Notes: generated from the sequence alone by a model not told the origin. 64,000 bases of DNA from Phascolomyces articulosus (GCA_025677815.1 JAIXMP010000004.1:310001-374000), one strand, 5' to 3'. Counted from the first letter of the stretch, positions 9,670-23,315 are shown. Program-made: numbers and translations.

Positions 9670-12600
9670 ATGTTGTCCCGTGCTCTTGGTGCCCGTGCTA
9701 TCTTGCGCGCAACGGCAACTGCCACCACCACTCGCCGTCTTGCAGTCGCCACTCCTCGCATGACTCGTCCTATTGTTCGTTTGCAACACACTTCTAAGCC
9801 AGTTTCCGCTCAAGTATTCAAGCCTTTGGATACTTTCCCTCGTCGTCATATTGGTCCTGGAGCCGCCGAAAAGGAAGCTATGTTGAAGGAAGTTGGTGTC
9901 AAGGATATTGATGAATTGTTGGCCAAGGCCATTCCTGCTGCTATTCGTTCCCCCAAGCCTTTAGCTTTAGCTGAAGGTATGCCTGAACGCGACTTGTTGA
10001 AGCGTCTTAAGTCCATTGCTGAAAAGAACAAGGTTTACCGATCTTATATTGGTATGGGTTATACCGATACTGTTGTTCCTAACGTCATTCTTCGTAACGT
10101 TTTGGAAAACCCTGCTTGGTACACACAGGTAAATTAGGATATATAATATAAAATTAAAATAATAAGAATATCAAGGGAAACTGGAATAGTTGTTAAAAAG
10201 TGGGGTTTTATTTTTCGCGGTTATACACACACACGAGGCGTTTTTTATAACTAATATGGATTCTTTGTGTTTATGTGCGTGTGTATATAGTATACTCCTT
10301 ATCAACCTGAAATCTCTCAAGGTCGTTTGGAATCTTTGTTGAACTTCCAAACCATGGTTGCTGATATGACTGGTTTGCCTTTTGCCAACGCATCTTTGTT
10401 GGATGAAGGTACTGCTGCAGCTGAAGCTATGCTTATGTGCTGGCAAACCGGCCGTCGTAACAAGAACACCTTTGTTGTTGACGAAAACTGCCATCCTCAA
10501 ACCATTGCCTGTTTGAAGACTCGTGCTGAATCATTCAAGATTAACGTTGTCGTTGCTGACGTCTTCAACTATAACTTTACTGAAAATAAGAAGAACTTGT
10601 CTGGTGTTTTGTTACAGGTAAAAAGAAAAGGGGAAAATTATCAATCTTGTCAATTTTTGGTATTCCGATTGGATTTTTGTGTTTATAGGAAAGGAACTGA
10701 CACATGATTTTATACTTTTTCGTTTATTAGTACCCTAACACCCGTGGTACCGTCCATGATTATGAAGCATTGACAGCTACTGTCCATGCTGCTGGTGGTC
10801 AAGTTGCTGTTGCCACTGACTTGATGGCTTTGGCTATGCTCAAGTCTCCTGGAGAATTCGGTGCTGATATTGCCTTGGGTAACAGTCAACGTTTCGGTGT
10901 TCCTCTCGGCTTTGGTGGTCCTCATGCCGCTTTCTTTGCATGCAAGGAAGATCAAAAGCGTCGTATGCCTGGTCGTATCATTGGTGTTTCCAAGGATGCC
11001 GAAGGTAACCCAGCTCTCCGTCTTGCTTTGCAAACTCGTGAACAACACATTCGTCGTGAAAAGGCTACCAGCAATATCTGTACTGCCCAAGCTCTTCTTG
11101 CCAACATGTCTGCCATGTATGCCGTCTACCACGGTCCTGAAGGTATCAAGGCCATTGCTGAACGTATCCACGGTATGACCGGTGTTTTGGCTCAAGGTAT
11201 TCGTGACTCTGGCTATGCCATTGAAAACGATGGTGCTTTCTTTGATACCCTTTCCGTCAAGGTTGACAGCTCTGCTGCCATCATCCAAAAGGCTCTTGAA
11301 AAGGAAATCAACTTGCGTGCCATCAACAACAACACTGTTTCCATCACTTTGGATGAAACTGTTGGTCAACAAGACGTCGTTGATTTATTGCAAGTCTTTG
11401 CCAAGGACAGCTCCTCTGTCAACTTGGAACAAGTTGTTGCCAACGCCGCTGGTGCCACTCAATCTAACGTTCCTGTTCAATTGCAACGTACCTCTGCTTA
11501 CTTGCAACACCCTATCTTCAACTCTCACCGCTCTGAAACTGAAATGATGCGTTACATTCACCACCTTCAAAGCAAGGATTTGTCCCTTGTTCACTCCATG
11601 ATTCCTCTTGGTTCCTGTACCATGAAGCTTAACGCCACCACTGAAATGGTTCCCGTCACCTGGAGCGAATTCTCCAACATCCATCCTTTCGCCCCCTCGG
11701 ATCAAACTGAAGGTTACAAGATTATGTTGGAAGAATTGGAAAAGGATTTGGAAGAAATCACTGGTTTTGACGCTGCTTCTTTGCAACCCAACTCTGGTGC
11801 TCAAGGTGAATATGCTGGTTTGCGTGCCATTGGTGCTTACCACGCTGCCCGTGGTGAAGGTCACCGTAACGTCTGTTTGATTCCTATTTCCGCTCACGGT
11901 ACCAACCCTGCTTCCGCTGCCATGGCTGGTATGGATGTTGTCATTGTCAAGTGTGATGATGATGGTAAGTTGGATGTCAAGGACTTGAAGGCTAAGGTTG
12001 AAAAGAACAAGGATAAGTTGGCTGCTATTATGATTACCTATCCTTCCACCTATGGTATGTTTGAACCTGGTGTTGTTGAAGCTTGTGATATTGTCCACAA
12101 GAACGGTGGTCAAGTTTACATGGATGGTGCCAACTTGAACGCTCAAATTGGTTTGACCAAGCCCGCTGAAATTGGTGCTGATGTTTGCCACATGAACTTG
12201 CACAAGACCTTCTGTATTCCTCACGGTGGTGGTGGTCCTGGTATGGGTCCTATTGCATGCAAGTCTCATCTTGCTCCTTACTTGCCTGGTCATCCTATCG
12301 TCCCCACCGGTGGTCAAAACGCCATTGGTCCCGTCTCTGCTGCTCCCTATGGTTCCGCTTCCATCTTGCCTATCTCTTGGTCTTACATCAAGTTGATGGG
12401 CCGTGAAGGTATGACTGATGCTACCAAGGCTGCTTTACTCAACGCCAACTACATGCGTAGCCGTTTGGAAGGTCACTATGATATCCTCTATACCAATGAC
12501 AGCGGTATGTGTGGTCACGAATTTATTGTTGACATCCGTCCTTTCGTTCCTAAGGGTATTGAAGCCATTGATATCGCCAAGCGTTTGCAAGATTATGGTT

Positions 12601-12962
12601 TCCACAGCCCTACCATGTCTTTCCCTGTCACCAACACTCTTATGGTTGAACCCACTGAATCTGAAAGCAAGGTTGAATTGGATCGCTTCTGTGATGCCAT
12701 GATTGCTATTCGCAAGGAAATTGAAGATGTTGTTTCTGGCAAGGTCCCCAAGGATAACAACGTCCTCAAGAACTCTCCTCACTCTCTCGAAGTCATGATG
12801 TCTGACAAGTGGGATAAGCCCTACCCCCGTGAATTGGCTGCTTTCCCAGTTCCTCACCTTCGCGCCAACAAGTTCTGGCCTACCGTCTCCCGTGTTGATG
12901 ATGCCTATGGTGATCGTAACTTGATGTGCACTTGCCCATCCCCCGAAGAATACCTTGAGTAA
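9670..12962 (+). CDS. GCV2: Glycine dehydrogenase (decarboxylating), glycine cleavage P-protein, mitochondrial
   Basis: PLP enzyme that decarboxylates glycine and passes the aminomethyl group to H-protein, in the mitochondrial matrix. Three exons: 9670-10128, 10291-10617, 10731-12962, giving ~1005 aa, slightly longer than the usual ~950-1000. I start at ATG 9670 because it opens an Arg/Ala/Thr-rich mitochondrial presequence ([20 protein letters not shown]) and the preceding in-frame triplet is only TTG. The N-terminal core FPRRHIGPG and YIGMGYTDT are family landmarks. The PLP lysine is K754 in [40 protein letters not shown] and the [11 protein letters not shown] region are also present. Codon use is strongly biased (GGT, AAG, GCC/GCT, CGT), consistent with high expression and unlike its neighbours. 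No breaks seen. Confidence 0.97.
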
Positions 12963-14532
12963 ATTTAAAATTTTCTCTCACTTTTAGCTCTCTATTTCTT
13001 TGATAATTTCTATGTTTTTTCCCTTTCTATCTCTTTTTTCTACCACCTTTATTATTTGCATTAGACTGTATATACATTTTATCATTTCAACATAATACAT
13101 TAACTCCGAATTTTGGTTTTCAACAATGCAATAAAAAATATAACATCCATATTTTTACTATTACTATTAAATCCCATGATACGAATTGGTTCATATTTTT
13201 ATTTGGGTCTCGGATTTGGATTTTGAGAAATACATGTGGTTGAGAGGGAAAGGGATTTGTTGATAAAAGAAGTTTATCGATATAATGGTGATGGGTATTT
13301 CAGAAGCAGGAATGAATTTTTTTTCTTTACATGATTTCAAAAGGAGGTATACTCGGGTGTAATCGGATGAAAAAGAAGAAAAAACTTTTTTTTTTCAACT
13401 GGGACGTAAAATACTTCTGTTCCACACTAAACCCCCGGTACATAATCGATGCGACGCACACTCTTTATAGTTAAACAATGTAGATTTTTATTATTTAGGG
13501 TTGCATCATGGAGAAATATGTAAAACCCAAATACTATTATTAATTTATTTTTATAAGGGGAGGTTACCCATATTAAAATAGAACTGTTTATTACTATCTC
13601 TGGATTGGATCATATAATTCATTAAAACATCGAAATTGGATTAATAGAATACAACTTATTTTATTTTATTTTTACTACTATATAAGAAGTATAAGGTAAT
13701 ATTAAAGATGTATCAGCTTCAGCAATAGACAGTTTGTTCTGCAGCTATGATTGGTTGAACTTGTATAAGACATTACCTTTTATTTGTTACTATGAAGGTT
13801 AGTATGCATGCAGGTACAGACGCGGTCGTGTTGTTCCCTATTGAATGGAATTAAATTGTTTTTTTTTCATTTTGATGTTTTAAGATAAGCTGATAAATAT
13901 CATTGCTAAGTAAAAATAGAATCACAAGTGTTATTTTATATAAACTGAATTGCTGTTACTCGCTGTTAGATTGGATGGATGAATTCGGGGACTAATTAAT
14001 ATCTATTCATACTCTGTTGAATCATCCATATAGATCCATTACCGAACAATCAGTATTTAAACTTTATCTACAGTTCGGATAACATCAAATCACGTTGGTA
14101 ATTTTTTTTAAAAAAAGTAATGAGTGGTATGCGCCATTTTTTTAAAAAAACAACGTAGCACTATGTATAAGCAAAAAAGTATATGATTCTTTGTGTAACA
14201 AGTACTTTTTAGCATTCTATCTGTATATACCAGAAACACGCCTAATAATGAAAAGAGAGGTTATTGGCTTATAAATGCTTTTTCCGTTAAATATTGACAA
14301 AAAAAAGTTGGGCCTGATAACGAATAAAATTCGCTCTCGAGTATCGTGCTGAAGAAAGATACCTTTATTGGAATTATTGATAAAAAATTGGTAACTTATA
14401 ACAAGATGGATTACTTAGATTTGAACCTTTGCTAATAAGGATAAAACTTATGTTTTGAGAAACAAGATATTTTCAGCGTTTGTTCACTCTCACGCGTCGT
14501 CCTGAATTTAAATGATTGGAACATTAATACTT
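12963..14532. other. Intergenic region, 3' flank of GCV2
   Basis: Holds the P-protein 3' UTR (AATAAA-like run near 13130) and AT-rich DNA with no recognisable gene. Two short TTTTTTTAAAAAAA palindromes sit near 14100-14150. The lower end borders the truncated transposase. Confidence 0.5.
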
Positions 14533-15027
14533 TTATAAGAAACACCGTATACTATAAAATATTATTGTGCCATTGCACACTTCATGCATGCTGTTTCGAC
14601 AGCTCTTCGTACCAAGAGGCATACCTGCCAACTTTAAATCCTCTTTTAAAGTGGACAGTGCGACTTGGTATCCATGACGACTGAGGTGTTGACGAATAGC
14701 ATTCGCTGTTACAAGAGTACCCGTTTGAATGCAATCCAATGTAAATGCACGAATGCACTCAACGTACTCTTCACTGAGCTTTTTCTTTGGACGACCAATG
14801 GGCTTCGTCTCATTAGGTAATTCATTTGCATTGGAGTACTGAATCACCTTGCTTGTAGTCCTTTCTCCAACACCCAGGGCGTCCTGTAGAAGTTTGCGAA
14901 GAGGTTTGGTGGTAGTGAGTTTCCCCTGTTCTTGCTGTTCCTTTAAGAATCGATAAACACAAATAAAGCTTATCCATTCATTCTTAGTAATGGGACATTG
15001 AGAGCGAATTAGATTGAGAGATGACAT
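14533..15027 (-). pseudogene. N-terminal fragment of a Tc1-like transposase
   Basis: 164 codons open from a clear ATG at 15027. It aligns by eye with the transposase N-terminus at 5951: a W-I...VYR.L opening, then TTKPLRKLLQDALGVGERTT, SKVIQ and the hinge GRPKKKLSEEYV. It then continues into a second helix-turn-helix segment (TANAIRQHLSRHGYQVALST) where the 5951 copy has a stop. The DDE catalytic domain is absent; after LAGMPLGTKS the frame runs into unrelated residues and stops. This is a 3'-truncated copy of a different lineage from the TIR element. No matching long TIRs were seen around it. A GGAAACACGAAA stretch at 15063 resembles the end of the MITE-like element at 62.9 kb, which may mean related ends. 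Confidence 0.75.
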
Positions 15028-15495
15028 TTTAATAAAATAAGAAGGTATGATCGCGTGAACCAGGAAACACGAAAGAACAAAAAAAAACGCTGGGATTCTT
15101 TGGCGCCTTTGTTTTGACTCAATTATTTTTTAAATTTTTGACACCTGTCAAACTTTCACTTGATTAAAACACACACGAAATAAAAATAACCTACCAATTC
15201 TTCTCTAATACTTTTATAATATACTTGATGTTTGATAGATAGTTTTTTTTACGCTGTTCTGTATCAACAAAAATATATAACCTTAATTAGAGAATATATA
15301 TATAAAACCAAACTACAAGGGAATAATGAGACAAGAATAATAAAGTTTTATATCTATTGAGAAAGACTGTTACAATAAACAAATAAACCAGATAATATGT
15401 CGGAAAAAGTAACGCTTCAAGTAGAATACAACGAAAAAAGTGGGGGTATCTATAAATTCTACGGCTATTTATAATTAAAAAAAAAAGAACATTCT

Positions 15496-18400
15496 CTATA
15501 TATAAAAACGACTCCAATTGATTTTGTGACGTTTGGGTCTATTCCTGTCTAACGCGACTAACGGAACTATGGATGGTCTTCATAGTACGCATAGTGTATT
15601 TTTTAGTTTCCTGAAACAATCGCAATTTTCTATATGTATAAAGATGAAAAGAAAGACCCTTTATACTCTAGATGATATTCTTACCTTCCATGAACACATT
15701 GAAAAGGGAATCGACAATCTGATAAAGCCTTTATAAGCCAACGACATTGATCAAGTGTTAGACTATCATTGAACATGATCGCACCCCGACATGCTTTGGA
15801 CCGGAGAATATTCATCATGCCACGTGGGCAACCATGTAAAAACGTAAATGAATTGACTTCTTGGTCGTTCTCACTTTCTTCATCTTGTTGATTTTGTTGT
15901 ACTCGATCCAGCGAATGCAAATATTCACGAAGAAGATCACATAGCATGTCATTATTGACTATGCATCGATCTGCAATGATGCGTGGTAAACGTGTCACAA
16001 AAGCTGAAGGAACTGTGGTTGCTTTTTTCATTTTTTTAAAGTGTGGTGATGATTGACGAGTAGAAAAATGTTTTGAATAACGTAAAATTGTAGTTGTTGT
16101 GGAATCACTGGCCTCTTGATAAATAGAAGATAAAGGTGTAGGTGTTACATCCGATCTTGGCGTTGTTATTGATAAGCGAAATCCCCAACGAGATAATTGC
16201 ATAGCATATTTCTGAGCTAATATACATTCTGCTGGTGTCAAGTCAATGGTAATGGATGGATCTAACTGTGTTGCTTCTGCTGTATCTTTGAGAGACCAAA
16301 GCATTCTTTCAAGCTGAACTCGTTCATCAGCAGCATGTTGGTCCACAAGAAGTAATTGGTGCCTATGGCCGGCATTGAGTAGTTTAATTAAAATAAACTT
16401 ATTATCCACTTGAGCTAACACTTTAGCGTCTTTTAAACTCTCCTTTTCAAGTCGAACTGCTAATCCCTCATGTTGTGTTGTTGTTGTTGGTGCATTATTA
16501 TTCGTTGCCATTATGCCTGATAGACTAGCCTTTTTCGTATCCTCTACTGCTTTTGTTGCTACTGTTTCCGTGGATGATGATGGAGTAGATGTTTGCTGAT
16601 AGATAGGCGAGAATTTCTTACGCAATTTAGATCGATCGATGAAGTTTATCGCTCCTGGTTGATTTCTATAGAAAGTGACCCGAGTTTTCTTTTTTAGTTC
16701 ATTTTTTTTTTGCTGCCGGGATTTAGAACACCATAATTACTTTACTTACTGCTCCTCTGTCGTGCTGTTATTGCTGTACAACCATGAAGAAGGCCATGTA
16801 ACTTTATTAGCTGATGATGATGATGAAGATAATGCTGATGTTTTCTTGCGTTTATTTGAACTATCAGATATATCAACAAGCTGTTTATAAGCTGTACTCG
16901 AAATAAAATTATAAGCACGTAGAAAATTGGCAACAAGTTGGCGGACAAGAATTCTTAAATTTGGATAGACCTTAAAAAAAAGTGACCCATGAAAAAAAAC
17001 AAGAAAAAAGAAAATTGATATAAAAGTATAATTAAATGTGATAAATAAAATAGAAAATATGACGGGTCATCCTTTTCACCAAATTATCAACTTTCTTTTT
17101 TTGCTAACCTTACCTTGTGCTCATCTAGAAGATACAATGCTATATCATATGAGCTGAGATAAAGGTCTTCAATATGTATGACAAAAACTGGATGTTTTTC
17201 GACCACACCTAAATAAAGGCAAAATAATGAGCGCGTGTTCACCTTGAGAAAAAGTGAATAATATATAAAGAGAAATGAGAAGGTTTACTATTACTTCTTT
17301 GTACCTTTTCCCTTTTTGGATTGTTCTGTCTGGGTAAATAAATAAAATATCAAAACAGAGTGTGGAGAGAGTATAAAGTGGAATGTGGATGTTAATTGTT
17401 TTTTTTTTTTTTTGCGGGTGGTACATACGCATCTGAGTTTAGCCGAATGTCGCGTTTCATGTGAATCCATATTCTAAAAAAAAAATATATAGAAAATAAA
17501 CCTTACCATTATAGAACTCCCCACAAAAGTTTCAATAACCGTTCGGTATAAAGAATGATTGGGTTCAATAGGATGCCGATTTATATCTATTATTATATTA
17601 GAAATCACACAAAAAAACAAGGTTACCGATTCTGTCAAAATGGAACAGAAAACAAGAAATAAAATTGATAGAAAAAGGAAATTATAATTTCTACTTACAG
17701 ATAAATTGTTGATTCTGGGTAAAATAGGTAACATGACCATGATGACCAGGTGATGAATGATAAGATAGATAGGGTTTAGATTATTATATAGCAACAAATT
17801 TCTTTATGAACACACAAACCTTGCTGGGATATGGAATTATCCCAAAATGGCCTTGTAGCTTGATGTCAGTGTCGTCATTGTACTCGAAGGATCTTATATT
17901 CTAATGTATAGTTTCACAAAGAACATTATGAAAAACCAACTCAGCGGTTCGTCACTTTCTCCGTAATAATAATAATAATAAAATAGTAACACCATTTTTA
18001 TTCCTTCTTCTCCGGTTTGTTTTTGTAGGCTGTTATTACCTTTATAAACTCATGGCCATACAAATGATTCAATAGATTCAAGTCCGAAGAACGCTAAAAT
18101 AAATATCAGTTGGGGGGGAAATAACCAGAAATGGAAGTAACCGTTAGTTCATAGACCGTGTGATTCTATTACTGAGTTCAAGAAGATATGGAGAAGAAGC
18201 TCAATACAACTATATATATATATAATTATTAGTTACCTTCTTAGTGACCAATATCTTTGTACCACGATCTCGTAAAATAAATCCAATATGTGGAAATGCT
18301 AAAGCTATTGTGATGACCCATCTTTTGATATATTCATTGGTACGTTCCACGGTTGTATTACTATAGAAACGTCGTCGAACTGGAAACTATGGAAAAACAG

Positions 18401-19481
18401 AGTATATAAGAAATTTCCATAAATGTTGATTAAGTAAATTCATCTTTATAATTTATCTTTTTCCCTGAAAAAAAAAGGAAAAAAAGAATGTAGATCCAAA
18501 AATAGTCAAACCTTGTAAAACAAATCACGAATAATCACAGTTGTTCCCGCTCTTCGTGGTTGGCTCGATGATGTTTCAATCAGTTTTCCATCCTATTATA
18601 CATGGTATATTAAATATATTTGCATATGTAATGGGAAATACTGGGATAATGGAGTTATAAAGAAAAGACGAAAGAAACCGAAAGTTCTTTCCATCCATTT
18701 TTTTTTATTTACCTTCCATATGCCCATGGATGCATAATCACATTGATGAAACCTTGAAATGATTTGTACTATGCCTATATCTGCTAAACTTGCAAGACCT
18801 AATAATTCATTTTTTTGTTATTGTTTTTACCTCCGACGTTAGGAATTTTTAGTTGAATGGCATGTTGGGATTTTTCCAAAGAAAAAAAAAAGAACTCTCT
18901 GCCCTCTTGCTGGGGTTAGTCTTGTTTTTTTGACTAACCTTGACCACGATAACCAAAAGTATGAACATGTCGAAGATCATTTAATGTTTTACATTTTGAA
19001 GTGGCTAATATATATTGTAAAAAAAAAATAAGCTTTTTCCGATAAGATTCTTGGGTAATTAACAATGATGTATATCTCCCTCCCCCAAAATAATAAAGAA
19101 GTATGCACAGACCGTGTCGTTTGCAAAGATGTGTCAGTTGGGTTGGATTGATACCTATACCATCGTCATCGACTCTTACAGTATATTTCTCCGCATCAAA
19201 TGAGATATCAACTTGGGTGGCATCAGCATCCAAGGCTAAAAACCATCATATTATACTATTATTATTAAGCCAGTCACTTAACGCGTCATCTCCCTCATTC
19301 ATACCATTCTTTACAAGTTCTTCAATACATTGTTGTAACGTTGTAATGTTTAATGATCTAAGAATGTTCCCCCCTTCCTTTTATTAGAAACATATTAAAA
19401 TAATAAAAAATTAATAAAGTAAAACAATTACGCTCTTAATTGATGAATGACTTGAGGCTGTAATTCAACAATTTGCGCCAT
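15496..19481 (-). CDS. MLH3: DNA mismatch repair / meiotic crossover protein MLH3
   Basis: MutL homologue that pairs with MLH1 (MutL-gamma) to nick DNA in meiotic crossing-over and some mismatch repair. Sixteen exons fit in phase, ~755 aa: 19432-19481, 19305-19357, 19113-19235, 18939-19004, 18713-18798, 18512-18592, 18237-18386, 18040-18093, 17820-17900, 17699-17714 (16 nt), 17507-17586, 17425-17473, 17114-17208, 16750-16970, 15685-16665, 15496-15577. The GHKL ATPase half has CIEELVKNALDADATQVDI with catalytic Glu and Asn, DDDGIGI, and GYRGQGLASLADIG. The C-terminus has the endonuclease motif DQHAADERVQLE (D510-E521), ACRGAIMFND and CVHGRPSIVPL, which favour MLH3 over PMS1 or MLH1. Oddities: the usual GFRGEAL reads GYRGQGL. 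The donor after 17425 is non-canonical (GTACCA), chosen because the nearby GTATGT breaks phase. Confidence 0.93.
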
Positions 19482-20087
19482 TTTAGCTTGGGGTATTGGG
19501 CGTGTTTTGTTTCTTTTTTTTCGAAGAAAAAAAAAGCCCAACACTGGAAAACCGGCGGGACCGTAAATCCGATCCAGTAAGAATTCAACAATGAAAAAAA
19601 TTGTATAACAAATAAAAAAGAATCCAATTCAAATCATACTTTTCAACCAAATCTTAACACTAATATTTATTTATTATATTATTTTGAAATGCTGGTGTGT
19701 GAAAACTGATGAGCGGTAATTCTCCTTTTCAAGATGATAGAAAAAAAAGAAAGGACCATATACGAATATTTTTGTCACGATCCAAGAACCGATAAAGTTT
19801 TGGTAGACAAGATACAACGATGTCATTTACGCCAAGAAAGGAAAGCCCCTTCCTTTTCCCCGGTGATATTTTCTCACGATTTTTGAAAAAAGAAAAAGAA
19901 AGATTTGGTGTCAGACAGCGGAAGATCAATGAACCAGTTGCTTGGCAATTTATTGGGCGTGTACCTTTTAGGGATTTTTTTTTTCGTTACTGTTACTGAA
20001 CCAAACGATGAAAGACCGCCGCCAATATGTATTCACCATTTAGATACACCCCGGTCAAACTAAAAAGCTACATACTGTAAAACCGGT

Positions 20088-20095
20088 TATAAATA
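20088..20095 (+). promoter_or_regulatory. TATA box of the amino-acid transporter gene
   Basis: TATAAATA ~155 bases before ATG 20250, followed by a second TATAAATAC and a TTCTTCTTCTTCTCCTC leader. The ~770-base gap to MLH3 (opposite strand) acts as a divergent promoter region. Confidence 0.5.
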
Positions 20096-20249
20096 CTAGG
20101 TCTATTTTACACAACTTCTCCACAAAAAAGATCAAAAAGTTTCGGTTTTCAATCTTTATTTCTTCAACTATAAATACTTCACTTTTTTTTTATTCTTCTT
20201 CTTCTCCTCTTTTTTTTAACAAATTAATTATAACCCCAACATTTCAACA

Positions 20250-21764
20250 ATGTCTACCCCAGACTACGAAGTAACAAGTAAATATGAAGTGAAATCCGGA
20301 CATCAGGAAGATCACGCTTCTATCGACTTTGAAAAATCTGTTCATGAAATTCAAATCGAGCATGTACCAGAAGGTACTGCCAGTGCAACAAAAGCTCTCT
20401 TTGTGTTGTTAAAAGCTTTTGTTGGTACAGGTGTTATCTTTTTACCAAACTCGTAAGTTTATTTAATTTCCCACACATCCTATATAGAATTCATCAGTAT
20501 AAGGAAATATTCACCTTATCTATTTTATATTTTAGATTTAAGAACGGTGGTCTTGGTTTATCTATCGGTTTGATGTTTATTCTTGCCATCATTTGTCTTT
20601 ATGCTTTCCAACTTCTTGTTTGGGTCCATGCCCAAGTGGGTGGTAGTTATGGTGAAATGGGTCGTAGATTATTTGGTCGTGTTTGTTTCTACTTTGTTCA
20701 ATTTTTCTTGGTCATTTCGCAAATGGGTTTCGTCGCTTCCTATCTGATGTTTATCTCTCAAAATATCAACATGATCGCTGAGGCCTTTTCTTATTGTAAC
20801 CCTCCTATTGAAAGTAAATACTGGATTTGGGTTGCTGTAGCCTTTATTATTCCTCTCTGTTGGGTCCGTAAATTGGCTCGTCTCTCATGGGCTGCTATTA
20901 TTGCTGATATCTTTATTTTGTTCGGTATTGTTTGCTGTCTCTACTATACTGGTGATGAAATTCAACGTAATGGTGTTGGTCCCAACATTCAATCTATCAA
21001 TCAACGTGATTTTGGTCTTATGATTGGTACCGCTGTCTTTTCTTTTGAAGGCATTGGCATGGGTACGTGTTCATTATTATTTTTACTACTCACATTTTCA
21101 AATTCTTTGTTCCAGGAAACTAATTTTTATTATTATTATCATTATCATTTATACAGTCGTTTCCGTTATTGAAAGTATGAAACATCCCGAAAAGTTCCCT
21201 AAGGTCTTGAATATTGGTATGGTCATCATTACCGTCATCTTTGTCCTTATTGGTACTATTGGTTACGTTGCCTATGGTGAAAACATTGAAGCCTCTATTG
21301 TATCAAATTTCCGTACTGAACCATTATCCATTACTGTTCAACTTCTTTACTCAATTGCCATGATTCTTACTTCCCCCATCATGTTGTGGCCCCCACTTAC
21401 TATCATTGAACGTGGTCTCTTTGGTAACCGTAGTGGTCGTGTTGCTATGAAGTGGAAATTGGGAAAGAATCTTGTTCGTTCCATCATTCCATGTATCTGT
21501 GCTGCTATTAGTTTCGGTGTAGGTGCTGATAACCTTGATAAGTTTGTCTCTCTTGTTGGTATCGTTGCTTGTATGCCATTGTGTTTCATTTTCCCTGGCT
21601 TGTTCCATTTCAAGTTGACCAAAAACATTTACCTTCGTGCCGTTGATGTCTTATTAATGGCTTGGGGTGTTGGTATCATTGTCTATACTTTATATGTCAA
21701 CATTTCATCTTGGATCGATCCTGCCCCACCTGCTCCTCATGTCTGCAGTCCTATGAACTACTAA
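20250..21764 (+). CDS. AVT3/SLC36-type vacuolar amino-acid transporter
   Basis: Polytopic membrane protein of the amino acid/auxin permease superfamily, probably moving neutral amino acids across the vacuolar membrane. Three exons: 20250-20452, 20536-21062, 21157-21764, giving 445 aa with about eleven hydrophobic segments. The first helix has the family signature KAFVGTGVIFLPNSFKNGG. Later come FSFEGIGMVVSVIESMKHPE and the GTIGYVAYGENI loop. The ~45-residue hydrophilic N-terminus is short compared with yeast AVT3/AVT4, and the C-terminus ends shortly after the last helix. The ATG is the first in frame after the CT-rich leader. Substrate and membrane are inferred from the family. Confidence 0.88.
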
Positions 21765-23279
21765 AAAAAAAATTTTCATTCTATAATTATCCCTATATTT
21801 TTTTTTCTTTCATAACCGCATCTTCCCTTCTTCTCCCCTTCTCTTCATCTTATTTGAAACCATGACATCCAACTTTTACAAACATCTTTATTATAAGGCT
21901 GTTCGTAGATCGACAGCACACAGTGTACATATCTATATTATTTATATTTTTCTTAATAGCGCTTTTCATTATCCTGTAACTTTTCCAAAAATAGTCATTA
22001 TTCCCCAATTCACTTATAAACAATTTTTTTCATTGTCTGTGATTAAAAATAATAAATACATGAAACTTTGGTTGATCCGTAAACAAAAAAAACCTAATCG
22101 GTTTAGATCTGATTTTATTTTTCTTTCTCTTTCTTTTTCTTATGTCGGAAAAACGACCTTGTATTTTGATAAGTAACTATTCTTCATCCGCGGGCGGATG
22201 TTTGCTTTTTCAAACAAGTCGGTCTTTTGGATCCCTCTCTCTCAACAGACAGCTTTCTCTTTCACCGTTTGTTCGGATGTGAGGACTTTTTATTGTCGGT
22301 CCTTTTGCTTCACTGAGAATTTATTTATGGTCTATCCTTTACACGAATGAAATGTCTGATAGATGAGATGTAAAAAAAGAAAACATTTTTTATCCGTATT
22401 TTCCCGCTGTTTTCTTCTTCGTTTTGACAAATCATTTGGCAGTAACATGTTTGGTGATGAATAGAACATAACAATAACACATTCTTCTCTAATGTAAATA
22501 GGATATATGACGTTTCATTACTAGAGGTAGTTTCTTTGGAAATTGATAGGATGACAATAATATATAATCTGTCAAAATACTATGTACACAATGATCATTG
22601 GAAATTTTTCTTTTGGTTGTATAAAAAATGCTTATGTAAAAGACATGCCCCCTTCCCATCTTTCCTCATATTTCACTTTATGCTGACAAAATGATAAGAA
22701 ATCCCTTGTACTCCCTGGACTTATATATATTTATAATAAAAATGCCTTATCTCACTTTTCTTTATCTTCTCTGATATGTAAAAATATATATTTTAATACC
22801 GATAGTTGATATATGATTTTTGTGTCAGTTGCATTTATAGAACCAATCAAATTTTAGAAAATGAAGGTCTATACAGTTAGTATTTACGGAATACGGGCAT
22901 TATTTATTATAAAAAAAAGTTGATTAGGAGAGAATGAAATACCTTCCTAGGATTGGATAGTTTATTACTTGATCTTTCTAGTATATGGATTAATTTATTA
23001 TACAATTAATAAAAAAAATTCTACCACAATGGTTGAATCGATGGTTTATTGCCTCCATGATGGATATGAAGCAATATCACATCATGATCCAGTAGATCTC
23101 TCAGAAATCACATACATGCGACCTTTGATTACATATGTTAGCAGTTACCAATTTTTTTTTCTACTTCCTTGTACATGTAAAAACAATGGATGCTCATTAT
23201 TATTCTATCACTTGTTATTTCTTCGATTGGAAAGAAAATGAAGATACACACTTTCCTGTTGACTGTCGTAGTGTTATAC

Positions 23280-23315
<36 letters not shown>

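Noticed and set aside
11385..12317. 310-codon open frame antisense to the P-protein gene
   Set aside because: A codon-bias shadow: the sense strand's preferred third bases avoid stops on the opposite strand. Composition (Thr/Val/Asn-rich) matches no protein.
21862..22176. 104-codon frame directly after the transporter gene
   Set aside because: Lies in the 3' UTR region, Phe/Lys/Tyr-rich from AT composition, no family match.
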